Part shown: positions 1-10,865 of the stretch, one piece after another
Numbering within the stretch: the stretch's first letter is position 1
Layout: each line of letters starts with the position of its first letter
Assembly: GCA_020205615.1 (NCBI GenBank)
Contig: CM035163.1
Location: forward strand, 45,725,652-45,789,651
Length of the DNA: 64,000 nucleotides
Reading direction: 5' to 3'
Origin: Panax quinquefolius
Lineage: Eukaryota; Streptophyta; Magnoliopsida; Apiales; Araliaceae
Position numbers and translations under genes: made by a program
The notes under the pieces: generated by a model
The model's input: only the letters and a program-made list of their open reading frames with translations
Told to the model about the DNA's origin: nothing
Databases searched by the model: none

Positions 1-180
1 CGGTTTGCTTTTCTTTGCGTTTTCTTTGCTTTTCCTTACCAATAGTCTCTCACACCGCTCCCAAACGTATAACCTACAAAATGAACACAAAATACATGAA
101 AAGTAACTAAGACACATAAATATAAGCAACTAATTCAAGTAAAAGATACCGGAGAAGGGTATATAAAATCCACTTATCAA
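1..180. other. Unassigned non-coding sequence
   Basis: No coding, RNA or repeat signal is recognised here. The sequence opens with a T-rich, TTTGC-like degenerate run and then becomes ordinary AT-rich DNA. Homology to the neighbouring LTR starts abruptly near position 181, so this stretch is either the flank of a truncated element or another broken repeat. Confidence 0.4.
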
Positions 181-294
181 TGCTACTATGCAACCATGCG
201 TATTACTGTACTTTTATCAATTTAACCATTTACTAAATAGAATAATAATTATAAAAATTGAATACTTTCATTTCGTAAAATTTGGGGTCTTACA
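181..294 (-). repeat. Element A: LTR fragment (U3 start)
   Basis: This is the first ~110 bp, in minus-strand sense, of a chromovirus LTR. Read on the minus strand it starts TGTAAGACCCC. It matches the block ending at 8110, including the stretch CAACCATGCGTATTACTGTA (CAACCACGCG in that copy). The rest of this LTR is missing to the left, where homology stops. It is followed at once by the polypurine-tract region of the short internal domain, so it acts as a 3' LTR for the minus-strand element. Confidence 0.75.
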
Positions 295-628
295 ATCTCC
301 ACTCCTTATGAAATTTCGCCCTCGAAATTTACGTACCTGGTAGTTCGAAGAGATGAGAATACCTTGCTTTCTTTTCGGGTTGTACCTTCCCGGTTATTTC
401 CTCTGTATCATGATTTCTCCATTGTTCATCTCCTGTATTTCAGATATCATTCTAGAATATATCTTCAAAACAAAGGTTAATTGACAGATCACAATTTGTC
501 AACTTATCAAATAAACAATTTCAGCTTAGGTAAGTCACACCCTAGCGAAGTATATTACTCGTCTCTCCCCTTCTAGTTCTAGACTAATATCTTCGCCAGC
601 GACCATATCCTTAAGCTCTGATACCATT
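295..628 (-). mobile_element. Element A: 334-bp internal domain, copy 1
   Basis: This is a complete but tiny internal region running from polypurine tract (minus strand, next to 294) to primer-binding site (next to 628). It has no gag or pol. It starts with the conserved end seen in other chromoviruses here: purine run AGGAGTGGAGAT and a GAAATTTCATAAGG block. It ends in the UTR that normally precedes gag. Copy 2 at 8111-8443 has the same structure and nearly the same length, so the deletion that removed gag-pol predates both. It must rely on proteins supplied by another element. Confidence 0.75.
615..626 (-). other. Primer-binding site (initiator tRNA-Met), element A copy 1
   Basis: On the minus strand this reads TGGTATCAGAGC, the standard plant initiator tRNA-Met primer site. 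It lies 2 bp from the LTR end at 629. Copy 2 has the identical site at 8430-8441. Confidence 0.85.
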
Positions 629-3268
629 TGTGACTCTCCCAAAATAGGTCCACACGACCCATTCCGAGTCGCTAGATATCACACTATAAAAATCATTTAC
701 AAACTTCATTTATACAACTGTTGAACTGTCGTGTAGAATACGACCACAGTTAAACTGGTAGTTTTAATACAAATGTATGTAACTCTCATGGTGCCTCGAC
801 CACAACCTTACAATGGTACTTTACATAAAATTACAGTCAATAACTATTTTAGAAATTAAAATCTTTGGAAAATACTCAAGGAAACCTTCGTACATGGGAG
901 GCCATGCGTCTAGGTTATGATAGATATCATATGTCCACAGAATTATCCTAGGTTGACTCAATAGTTCCCAAAGAAAAACAAGAAGATTGCTTTCATCTTC
1001 TTTCCAATGGTGAGTCTTTTCTTGACTTATAATTATCTCCATTGTCTCCAATTGAGAATCATATTTCAAACAAACTCAAAGATTATATAGGTAGTGCTCG
1101 TAGATATACTCAGCAAGTGGATGTGCACAACCCTGTCTTATGATAACACGAGGTTGTATGTCATTAGGCATCTTGTATGATAGTGGCAAAACACCTTCCA
1201 AAGTTGGGTTCACCTCACCTTTTTCGGTTCACCAAAATTAAATATCAAATGACGTATACAATACGACACACTTATCTAAAGTTCTTAATAAAATTATTTC
1301 CATACTATTTAGGAAGAACCTCAATACCTATAGACCACCGTTCTATTCTCCTATTACCCCCGCTCGACCCAGCTACACTTTTATTACCTGAAAGGAATTG
1401 TGAAGCAAAAGGGTGAGCACAACTAGCCCAGTAAAGAATATCATGACTAAAGATAATTTACATCATCAATAGCCTTCATCAGTAATAAATCAAAGATTTA
1501 TAACATATGGTAGATAATAAAACTTTTCAACCATAGTTGCAGCGGAACGAGCAATCCATTAGAAGAGTCAAATAGACCATCAGATCTATTATCTTCTCCA
1601 TGTTAAAAGTCCACCAATAATGTTTTATCCCTATAACACCAATCAACAATTCCTGTCCACAATCATATGAATAACTCATAATCATAATTGTGATTCTAAC
1701 TTCCTCTTCGCACCGGATTGAAGATAATTTTCATCACCTATCTTTACCCGGAAACATCAAAATCATGGTTATACCAAATCAAAATTCCCGCCATAATCAT
1801 ACTAATAAATTCATCTTTGCACTACTGACCAAAGATATTCATTAACAATTCATCTTTGCACTACAGGCCAAAGATATACAACTGTATTTTAGAAGAGTCA
1901 AGTAGAGCATGATATCTACTATCTTTTACGAAATAAAAGTGTATAATCAATATTTTATTGCTGAGACTCAGCTTAATAAATAATCCACATCATCGAATCA
2001 TCCCTATACTGTAGCCAAGGATATTCATGTAATCATCAATAGTCATGATTATACCAAATAATCTCTGGTTATAATCATACCAATAACTGTCCATCAATGC
2101 ACTACAGGCCAATGAGGACTTTTACCACATCATCTATAACATTATGGGTCATGATTATATCGAATGATTCCTGGTCATAATCATACCAATAAACAGTTCA
2201 TCTATGTATATAAGCCAAAGATACTCATCAATTAATAATTCACCTTTGCACGTAAACCAAAGATATACAACTGTAAAATCAATAATCAACAGTCCATCAT
2301 TGCACGTAAGCCAAAGATATACAATTATAAAATCAATAATCAACAATCCATCTTTGCACATAAGCCAAAGATGACTTTCATCACAATATAAGCATGAGGA
2401 TGATGACAATGATATAAGCATTAATCAAACGAAAACAAGGATAAATATTAAAGACTTTAAATTTATCCAAATATTATCAATCACTTAATAAACTCATAAT
2501 CTAATATTATTAATATTATAACAATATTTTAATCACTTCTTAAACTTATAAAGAATTTATTTCAATTGTTTACACTTTACCAAATAATGTATTTAATCAT
2601 TTAAAAATGTCATACTCATAAGTTTTCATCACCAATGATTAAATCCCTCATCAAAAATCTGTATATACCCTATATAGGATTCCCAAGCCATAAAATCCTA
2701 TTTTCCAATTTTGTTACTTCATATAACATATTTAATTCATTTACTCATAACTAGTTTATTTTCATGAAAAATACCAAGTCAGTTCCAAAAATATTTCTTT
2801 TTTTTGGGATTTAGCAGAATATAGTCCCATATTGAACATATATTTTTCTCGGAATTTTTAAAATTCATTTACTATTTTTCATATGGACAAAACTGCCGAA
2901 TATTTAGACATTTATCATAAATTGTACTTTTGTCCAAAAATTCTGAAATTTACAAGGTATACTCCTGTTATATACATGTACTCCCAATAAAAATTTCACC
3001 AATTTTGGAATTAACCACAAGGAGTTATAAGGGTTTACTTTTAAAATAGTCTTTTTCCATAAAATTCATAACTCCTAATCTATACATCCAAAAATCGCCA
3101 TTTTTAAACATAATCTAGAAAACTCAACAAGTTATCATTTCAATATTTTTCCAGAATTTTTGAGGGTCAGAAAAATTACGAAACTGCAAATGGATTTTCG
3201 CCCGCCATGCGGTAATCCACGTAGACAGAACATTTTCACAATTTAATAAGGAATGAATACAAGGGATC
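629..3268 (-). repeat. Element A: long LTR, U5 half (minus strand)
   Basis: This is the U5 side and much of the R region of a minus-strand LTR whose other half is 6159-8110. Solo LTR S1 has been inserted between them. The LTR end is TGTGACTCTCCC on the plus strand, 2 bp from the primer site. From right to left in its sense it holds stem-loop repeats of the ATCTTTG..CAAAGAT type (about 2185-2370), a candidate splice acceptor (CAG ending near 1388), and then a 117-codon reading frame (821-1171). Joined, the LTR is about 4.6 kb, the longest in the window. The extra length over D comes partly from the reading-frame segment. Confidence 0.75.
821..1171 (-). pseudogene. LTR-borne 117-codon ORF, one internal stop (unknown function)
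   Basis: This frame aligns codon for codon, without a single indel, with the open frame at 23831-24181 in element B2. It starts MPNDIQ and ends with TAA. Codon 32 is TGA at 1076-1078, where B2 has a Gly codon. Well-kept stretches include WPPMYEGFLE and PRIILW. No retroviral or plant family is recognised. It lies in the U5 part of the LTR, sense with the element, where other LTRs here have only about 100 bp of unrelated spacing. Codon comparison with B2 gives roughly 28 amino-acid-changing and 10 silent differences, close to neutral, so constraint is not shown. Confidence 0.5.
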
Positions 3269-4436
3269 TATAAGACCCCAACTTTTATGAATAAAGAATA
3301 ATTTTCTCGAAATATATTTTTGAATATTATGGTGTGAATTTGATATAATATTATAGTTGTGGGTAATATTTATAAATTTTGCAAAGTAAGCAAGTGGTTA
3401 TATAATATTCGATTGGTCGGGGAATATTCGTTTTAACAGGGAATATTCGAACGACGACACAATCATTGGTGAACCCCACAACGGAAGTATTGTCGTAGTT
3501 AGAAAATGACATAATTATCTTTTTATAAAAATAACGGCGGAAGTTTTACCGCTAAACTGTTGAACTACCCGGTAGTAAAAGTATAGTAATACGCGTGGTT
3601 GCATAGTAGCATACGGTATTGATTATTGATGCTTACGTGAGAAGTCACTCAGTTATACTCAATTATTGCTACAGTAATTGCTGCATCATATCTCTCATAT
3701 TATTGATTCAATTATTGTCACAGTATCATCTGCATAATATGTTATATTATTAAATCAATAATTGAGATGGCAAAGTTATTCATTTTATTATTTGCAATAT
3801 TGACAATGTCTAGAAGTTCTGTCAAGGAGAGGTTTGGTCATCTAATTGCGCGGCAATAAGGAGAAATCCTTATCAGAAAGCCCCCTCTTTCTTGGGAACG
3901 ACCTGGTTGTTAAATATTGTGAGTTATAATATTAATGATGAATAAGTTCGTGTTGATTAAAGATGAATTTGATAGTTCCATTATGTTGGAATTATTAGTG
4001 TTAGTTAAAATTGACATTTACTCCGATATTAATTGATGTCTGGAAGTTTTACTGACCAGTCGGGTAATTAATTGGATAAATGAACAATTAATTACTATTA
4101 ATTCACATGCTTATATAACTATTTGTTCACATGTGTGTCCTATTGAATCACATTTATGTACTATTAGGGGAGTTGATGCAAGATTGATAATACTTGCATG
4201 ACTAAGTTAAAAATAGAGGTATAGATGGAGGTACTATACTATAATTCGTATTTTCACATGATTATAACTATTGATTCACATGATTGAACTATTGATTCGC
4301 ATTATTTACTATTAGGGGAGGTGGTGCAAGTTTGATAATACTTGCAGGACTAAATTAAAAATGAAAGAAAAGTTGAAAGTATTATACTGTAATATTTTGA
4401 GCCCCAAAATATGCAATTATCGAAACTATATTATCC

Positions 4437-4444
4437 TATAAATA
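4437..4444 (+). promoter_or_regulatory. TATA box of S1 LTR
   Basis: TATAAATA within TCCTATAAATAAAAGCTCATT. The same box, at the same place relative to the AG-rich leader and donor site, is present in every complete long chromovirus LTR of the window. Confidence 0.75.
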
Positions 4445-4576
4445 AAAGCTCATTCTTCCTTCGTTTCTCACTAATTCACTAAAACTATAGAGTAATTATT
4501 ATAGAGAGAAATTATAGAGAGAAAGAAGAAGAGAATTCTGCTACCTCACTATTCCAGTATTCGGTTTTCTTCTGAG

Positions 4577-5876
4577 GTAAGGGGTATAATTTTTTTTGTA
4601 TTCATGAAAAGAGCTTCTGTTATTCCATTCTTTATTATTCTATTGGAATAACCTGTCTGTGCGGTCTATCGCATGCATGGTGAATTCTTTGTTATTCCAT
4701 TCTTTATTATTCTGTTGGAATAACCCGTCTGTGCGGTCTATCGCATGCATGGTGAATTCTTTGTTATTCTATTCTTTATTATTCTGTTGGAATATCCTGT
4801 CTGTGCGGATTACGCTAGACGTGGTTCCATTCTTTATTTTCTGTTGGAATAACCTATCTGTGCGGTATATCGCATGCTTGGTGAATTCTTCTGTTATTCC
4901 ATTATTTATTATTCTATTGGAATATCCTGTTTGTACGGATTACGCATGATCTGGTTCCATTCTTTATTATTCTGTTGGAATAACCTATCTATGTGGATTA
5001 TCACATGCATGGTGAATGATCCTCCGTGTTCATTCCTTATTAAATTGTGGAAATGATCTGTCTACGTGGATTATCGCATGGCGGGTGAAAATCCATTTGC
5101 AGTTTCATATATTCTATGATACCCATTTGGTTAAAATTTTGGCTTCTATACTCCATGAAATTAGTAGAATATCTTGGATATTTGCGCTTCATCCCAGTAT
5201 CTTTTTCATTGAAATATTCTTACGAGCATTCTTGAATTTTACTCCACAAAGCGAAGATCATGTTGACAATTTGGACGTAATTGATTTCAAGATAAATTAA
5301 CTTATAAATCTTTAAAATTTATTCTTAAACTTGTTTTATTGAATTATTATGTCATTGTCATCATCCTCATTCTTATATTGTGATGAAAGTCATCTTTGGC
5401 TTACGTGTATAGATGGACTTGGTATGTTATTATGACGGGGATTATTCGGTATAATCATGACTGTAATGTTATAAATGATGTGGTAAAAGTCCTCAGTAGC
5501 CTATAAAGCATTGATGGACAGCTTTTTGGTATGATTATGACTAGGGATTATTCGGTATAGTCACCATTGATGATTTAATAATGAATATCCTTAGCGTGTG
5601 TGCGAGAGATGAATCGATGATGTGGTTTATTTATTAAGCTGAGTCTTAGCGATAAAAATTGATGAAAACATTTTACATCATAGAAGATAGTAGATATCAT
5701 GCTCTACTTGACTCTTATAATGGATTGCTTATTCCACTCGCAATTAAACTTGATGTCTATTGTATTTTATCGGTTTAACATTGTTGAAGACTAATGATAA
5801 TTTATTTTGCATTATCTTAGTCATAATATTTCTTCTTGGGCTAGTTGAGCTTACCTTTTTTCTTTGTTCTCTTTAG
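4577..5876 (+). other. Candidate intron inside LTR S1
   Basis: A GAG|GTAAGG donor lies about 135 bp after the TATA box. A pyrimidine-rich TTTTTTCTTTGTTCTCTTTAG acceptor is followed by GAAATGAGAA. The 1.3 kb between them holds all the stem-loop arrays. Matching pairs occur in S3 (44087-45643), D (38494-40769 and 32923-35119, minus strand), C (50154-50973) and A. This is inferred from the conserved sites only, with no transcript evidence. Confidence 0.4.
4618..4990 (+). repeat. Stem-loop array in LTR S1 (six units, ~65-75 bp)
   Basis: Each unit carries inverted arms of the type GTTATTCCA / TGGAATAAC around an AT-rich loop TTCTTTATTATTCTG. A spacer with GCGGTCTATCGCATGCATGG follows. Some units use GGTTCCA in the left arm. 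The short overlapping reading frames in the array are by-products of the repeat. Confidence 0.7.
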
Positions 5877-6158
5877 GAAATGAGAACGAATCGGACTAGT
5901 CGGGGAATGGAGTGACGGTCCAGATGATAGCATTAGTAGTCTTCACTATTCTGTTAAATAGTGTGACAATAAATGTAATGAGGACTCCATTGAGTGTGGA
6001 TATTGTCTAGATGACAATATTCTTATTAAAACTCTTAGATTATGTTTTGTCGTATTTTACACGATTGTTGTATAATTAAATTGTATTTGAATTTTGTACC
6101 ATGTATTTGGCAACTCCCGATGGGTGATGTATACCTAGTTTAGGGGCGTCACAGGATC

Positions 6159-8110
6159 ATTCACCATGCATGCGGTAATCCACGTAGATAGGTTATTCCA
6201 ACATAATAATAATGAATGGAATAACAGAATAATTCACCATGCATGTGATAGACCGCACAGACAGGTTATTCCCAACAGAATAATAAAGAATGGAACAAGG
6301 TCATGCGTAATCCGCAAAGACAGGATATTCCAACAGAATAATAAAGAATGGAACCAGGTCATGCGTAATCCGCACATACAGGATATTCCAATAGAATAAT
6401 AAAGAATGGAAACAGGTCATGCGTAATCCGCACAGACAGAATATTCCAACAGAATAAAAAAGAATGGAATAACAATAGAATTCACTAGGCATCGATGATA
6501 ATCGCATGCATAGTGTTATTCCAACATAATAATAAATAATGGAACCAGGTCATGCGTAATTACGCACGACAAAGATATTCCAACGTAATAATAAAGAATG
6601 GAATAACAACAGAATTCACCGGGCATGATGTGAATCACGACAAACAAAGTTATTCCAATGTAATAATAAAGAATGGAACCAGTCATGCGTAATCCGCATG
6701 AGCATGTGATATTCCAACATAATAATAAAGAATGGAATAACGTAAGAATTTCACCATGTATACTAGAGTCCGCATATCATGACTTTATTCCAACAGAATA
6801 ATAAGGAATGGAATAACAATAGCTCTCTTCATGAATACGAAAGAAATAATACCTCTTACCTCAAAAGAAGACTGCATACTGGAATAGTGAGGTAGCGGAC
6901 TTCTCTTCTTCTTTCTCTCTATAATATCTCTCTATAATAATTGCTCTAAAACTTTAGTGAATTGGTGAGAAATGAAGGAAGAATGAGCTTCTATTTATAG
7001 GAAAATATAGTTTCGATAATTGCGCATTTTGGGGCTCGAAATATTACAGTACAATACCTTCCACTTTTCTTTCATTTTTAATTTAGTCCTGCAAGTATTA
7101 TCAAACTTGCACCACCTCCCCTAATAGTAAATAATGTGAATCAATAGTTCAATCATGTGAATCAATAGTTATAATCATGTGAAAATACGAATTACAGTTT
7201 AGTACCTCCATTTATACCTCTATTTTTAACTTAGTCATGCAAGTATTATCAATCTTGCACCAACTCCCCTAATAGTACAAGAATGTGAATCAATAGTACA
7301 CATATATGAACAAATAGTTATAATCATGTGAATTAATAGCAATTAATTGATCATTTATTCGATTAAATACCCGATTGGTCAATATAACCTCCAGACATCA
7401 ATTCCTATCGAAATAAATGTCGATTTCCACTAACACTAACAATTCCAACACAATGGAAATATTTTTCTCAAAAATTTCATTTCTAAAATTTCAAAGTTTG
7501 ACTTTTTCCAAAAAAGTCAACTATTGACTTTTTTTGACCAAAAAGTCAACCCCGACAAATTTTGTGTTTATAGTCCATTTCTACTAATTTTATCGTTCCG
7601 GACTCAAATATCACGTCCGCGTTTCCAAATTCAACTTCGAACTCAAATTCAATTTTTAATAACATTCATCATTAATATTATAACTCACAATATTTAACAA
7701 CTAGGTCGTTCCCAGGAAAGAGGGGGCATTCCGATAAGAATTTCTCCTTATCAAGCACTGATTTAGTGACCAAACCTCTCCTCGATGAACTTCTAGACAT
7801 TGTCATTATTACAAATAATAATATGAATAACTTTGTCGTCTCAATTATTGATTTAATAATATATAAAATATTATGCAGATGATACTGTGACAATAATTGA
7901 ATCAATAATATGATAGATATGATACAACAATTATTGTAGCAATAATTGAGTATAACTGAGTGACTTTTCACATAAGCATCAATAATCAATACCGTGTGCT
8001 ACTATGCAACCACGCGTATTACTGTACTTTTATCAATTTAACCATTTACTAAATAGAATAATAATTATAAAAACTGAATACTTTCATTTCGTAAAATTCG
8101 GGGTCTTACA
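6159..8110 (-). repeat. Element A: long LTR, U3-R half (minus strand)
   Basis: This continues LTR A past the S1 insertion and ends GGGTCTTACA at 8110, which is TGTAAGACCC on the minus strand. In its sense it shows the U3 hairpin block near 7715-7800, a TATA box (6992-6999), the AG-rich leader, a CTTAC|CTC donor complement (intron edge 6859) and a stem-loop array (6180-6800). In the array the repeat CCAACAGAATAATAAAG alternates with CCAACGTAATAATAAAG and CCAACATAATAATAAAT. Confidence 0.8.
6992..6999 (-). promoter_or_regulatory. TATA box of LTR A
   Basis: TATAAATA on the minus strand, in the context CCTATAAATAGAAGCTCATT shared with S3 and D. Confidence 0.7.
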
Positions 8111-8443
8111 ATCTCCCCTCCTTATGAAATTTCTCCCTCGAAATTTACGTACATGGTAGTTCGAAGAGATGAGAATACCTTGCTTTCTTTTCGGGTTATA
8201 CCTTCCCGGTTATTTCCTCTGTATCATGATTTTTCCATTGCTCATCTCCTGTATTTCAGATATCATTCTAGAATATATCTTCAAAAAAAGGTTAAATGAC
8301 AGATCAGAATTTGTCAACTTATCAAATAAACAATTTCAGCTTAGGTAAGTCACACCCTAGTGAAGTATATTACGCGTCTCTCCCCTTCTAGTTCTAAACT
8401 AATATCTCCGCCAACGACCATATCCCTAAGCTCTGATACCATT
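8111..8443 (-). mobile_element. Element A: 333-bp internal domain, copy 2
   Basis: This is a second copy of the gag-pol-less internal region, with the same two ends as 295-628. The polypurine tract AGGAGGGGAGAT (minus strand) lies next to 8110. The primer site TGGTATCAGAGC lies at 8430-8441. It is followed by the start of another LTR (TGTGACACCCCC, 8444). With copy 1 it makes a tandem LTR-internal-LTR-internal-LTR arrangement. Confidence 0.75.
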
Positions 8444-8619
8444 TGTGACACCCCCAAAATAGGTCCACACGACCCATTCTGAGTCGCTAGATATCACACT
8501 ATAAAAATCATTTATAAACTTTATTTATACAATTTGTTCAGATCTTCAGTAATGCGAAATACGATGTGATTAAAATCAGAGAACGTCACAAGAATACATA
8601 CAAGCGTAGAACTGTCGTG
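8444..8619 (-). repeat. Element A: LTR fragment (U5 end)
   Basis: This matches 629-735 of LTR A (GGTCCACACGACCCATT and onward). It contains about 75 extra bases before the GAACTGTCGTG motif, where it stops. At 8621 homology switches to the M1 LTR, so the junction cut both elements. Confidence 0.6.
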
Positions 8620-8620
8620 A

Positions 8621-9890
8621 AAAGCACCACATTCGAAAGAGTTAGAATAATCTCATTTGAATCAATGTTTTAGAACAATATATACTTTGAATAACAATAA
8701 CAAGACTTAGGAAATTGAAACTCGCTCGATGTAACTAACTAGACTATAAGAGCTTGTACAATCATACACGCGATGGAATCAATAGGCTTGCTCAACTTTA
8801 ATGTAAAATTTAGGAATAGAAAGCTTGATTGACATAAAAGATAACATAACTATGAAACTTGTTCAATAAAAGTTTAGGATAAGGAACTTGCATTCATTAT
8901 AAAGAGAATGAAGTTAGGAAACTTGCCTCGGGTGTAAGCTACACAAATATAATAAACGTTCACCAATTATCCTACATATACCATTAGAATCGTAATACTA
9001 ATTAGTTATATTAACATCAATTTCATTAGTTTAATTTTCATTTTAATCAAGTCTATAATCCTTAACTTAGAATTTGAATATCCTACTCATTCATTCGTAA
9101 CACAAAACCCTAATTCTCGCTTATATCATAGTATACTCTACATGGTAATTGCAAACCAATTCCAATTCAAATGACATCACATTACGAACTTTCACAACTT
9201 ACTAATTCATAATCTATAGTTTTAATGTTGTGATTACAACATGTTGTTATGTCTTATAACATGTTTTAAGGTCATTAAAATAAGTTAGGTTAGCATTTCT
9301 AAAGTTATCTCATTAACATGACTCAACATTGGTCTCGATCGACCACTTGGCGGCGTCAAATATATAGATAACTTATAGTGTCAAGGCCATGCCCGTATGT
9401 GCAAAATTTCCTGTGCTCAGAGGCAAAGACGCCTGCAGCTTAGACTCTGAATCGCTTTTACAACAACATGAATTGAAGCTCTGCTCTTACCAAAAGTTCT
9501 AATTTCTCCCAATTCCACAACAATTCATTAAACTTAACATCTACAACTTTGTAACAACATTTATAAAAATGATATTCATTATTCTATCTACATAAACATT
9601 GTATGTACTCAATTTTGAAGAATCAAAACCCCAATTTTCCCAATTTCATCATTTGTAACACTTTTAGCGAATTCGATCGCCACGACTTCGTTTCTTAACC
9701 AATTAACACGATTCAAAGTACATTATTTTTGTTTCTTAACATACTAACACAATCCAACCTAAAATTGCAGATTATCACACATATTGGACATGAAATTTTA
9801 TACTCTCTTAAGCCATTTTTCATACATATACACTGTTATTATAACCTTCTTCCTGCAAAGTCAGTTCTCACGAATTTAATAACTAACTAC

Positions 9891-9949
<59 letters not shown>

Positions 9950-10819
9950 CAATAACAAATTCTATAACATAATTATGCACACCCATAACCCATATCTTAT
10001 ATTGAACAACTTATCAAAATCCCACTTCAAGAGAATAAACATCACAAAGCAGAAAATTAGAGTTAGGGTAGATTATACCTTGATTTAGCAAGATGTTCAA
10101 CAAGCCCTTCTCTTTCTTCTTGATGAAATTATAGAGAACGAATTCTCCCTTACTCTCAGTCACAACTTTCTCTTCCTCACCAAGCTCTCTCTCTAACCCT
10201 CTATTATTTAGCCTTAGATAAAAATAGAATGCGTAGAAATAAACTGGCCTCCCACGATCGACCGGTAACAAAACAAAGCGTCTAACAGTTATGTTAGGCC
10301 AAAAGCCATAAGGTCATGCGTTTGACATGCATAAATCCCATACTAGTTTATTTTAATAATATTTTTATTATATAGTTTCTATTTGTCACACATGCAACCC
10401 ATTTAATTAGCTTACACTTATAATTATAATAATTATAATTTTTATTATAATTATACTTATGATTAATAAATAATTATATATATCTAATTTAATTAATAAA
10501 TTAGACTTAAACATTACTTTATTTAATTTACTTATTTTCTTAAATATTAAACAACTCGTTTAATTTAATTAATTTATTAATTAAATCTTCAAAGAATAAA
10601 ATTTACCTTTGCTTTAATTTAATTATCATACACACGTAACTAAATTATTATCCCATAATTTCATAAATTATTTATTTTTCTCAATAAATAAATTATTTAA
10701 AATATTTATTTAATTCAATAAATATTTAAATGAATTATAAATTTCTCGATCAATACATCCTTCCCTCCTTAAAAGGATTCTGTCCCCAGAATCACGTCTC
10801 GATAAATTTATTTGTTACA
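8621..10819 (-). repeat. M1: 3' LTR, truncated (minus strand)
   Basis: This is homologous over its length to 17512-19635, the right LTR of M1. About 880 bp of the U5 side are missing, at the junction with element A. The U3 end reads TGTAACAAATAAATTT on the minus strand. Near its U3 start it holds an extra copy of the polypurine-tract region (about 10766-10800). A TA microsatellite has grown to about 48 bp here, while the right LTR has only about 10 bp. Confidence 0.8.
9899..9947. repeat. (TA)n microsatellite
   Basis: About 24 TA units after TGTGTG, inside the M1 left LTR. The matching place in the right LTR (about 18757) has only a few units, so the expansion is younger than the insertion. 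The small reading frame through it is not a gene. Confidence 0.9.
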
Positions 10820-10858
10820 TTTTCCCTCCTTAAAAGGATTCTGTCCCCAGAATCGCTA
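10820..10858 (-). other. M1 polypurine tract and adjacent hairpin
   Basis: Minus strand: AAGGAGGGAAAA directly before the LTR start TGTAACA, the plus-strand primer site for reverse transcription. Next to it is a perfect palindrome, GATTCTG-TCCC-CAGAATC. Both features recur about 55 bp inside the LTR itself. Confidence 0.7.
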
Positions 10859-10865
10859 TACAAGA

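Larger units (their letters stand above)
3269..6153 (+). mobile_element. S1: solo LTR, Tekay-type chromovirus, inserted in LTR A
   Basis: This is a single LTR of 2,885 bp that begins TATAAGACCCC (TG mutated to TA) and ends GGGGCGTCACA. The 5-bp target duplication GGATC lies at 3264-3268 and 6154-6158. The host LTR resumes directly after it. No internal region is present, so it is the product of recombination between two LTRs. Order inside: conserved U3 block with an ATAAGGA-GAAA-TCCTTAT hairpin (3856-3873), TATA box (4437), AG-rich leader, splice-donor-like site (4577), six stem-loop repeats, more short stem-loops, acceptor-like site (5876), U5. Confidence 0.85.

Noticed and set aside
615..626. 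tRNA gene
   Set aside because: Only the 12-base complement of the initiator tRNA-Met 3' end is present; it is a primer site, not a tRNA gene. The same holds for the other primer sites.
10014..10271. Conserved small protein, also at 18832-19158
   Set aside because: The two copies are the left and right LTRs of M1, identical by descent. This says nothing about coding.
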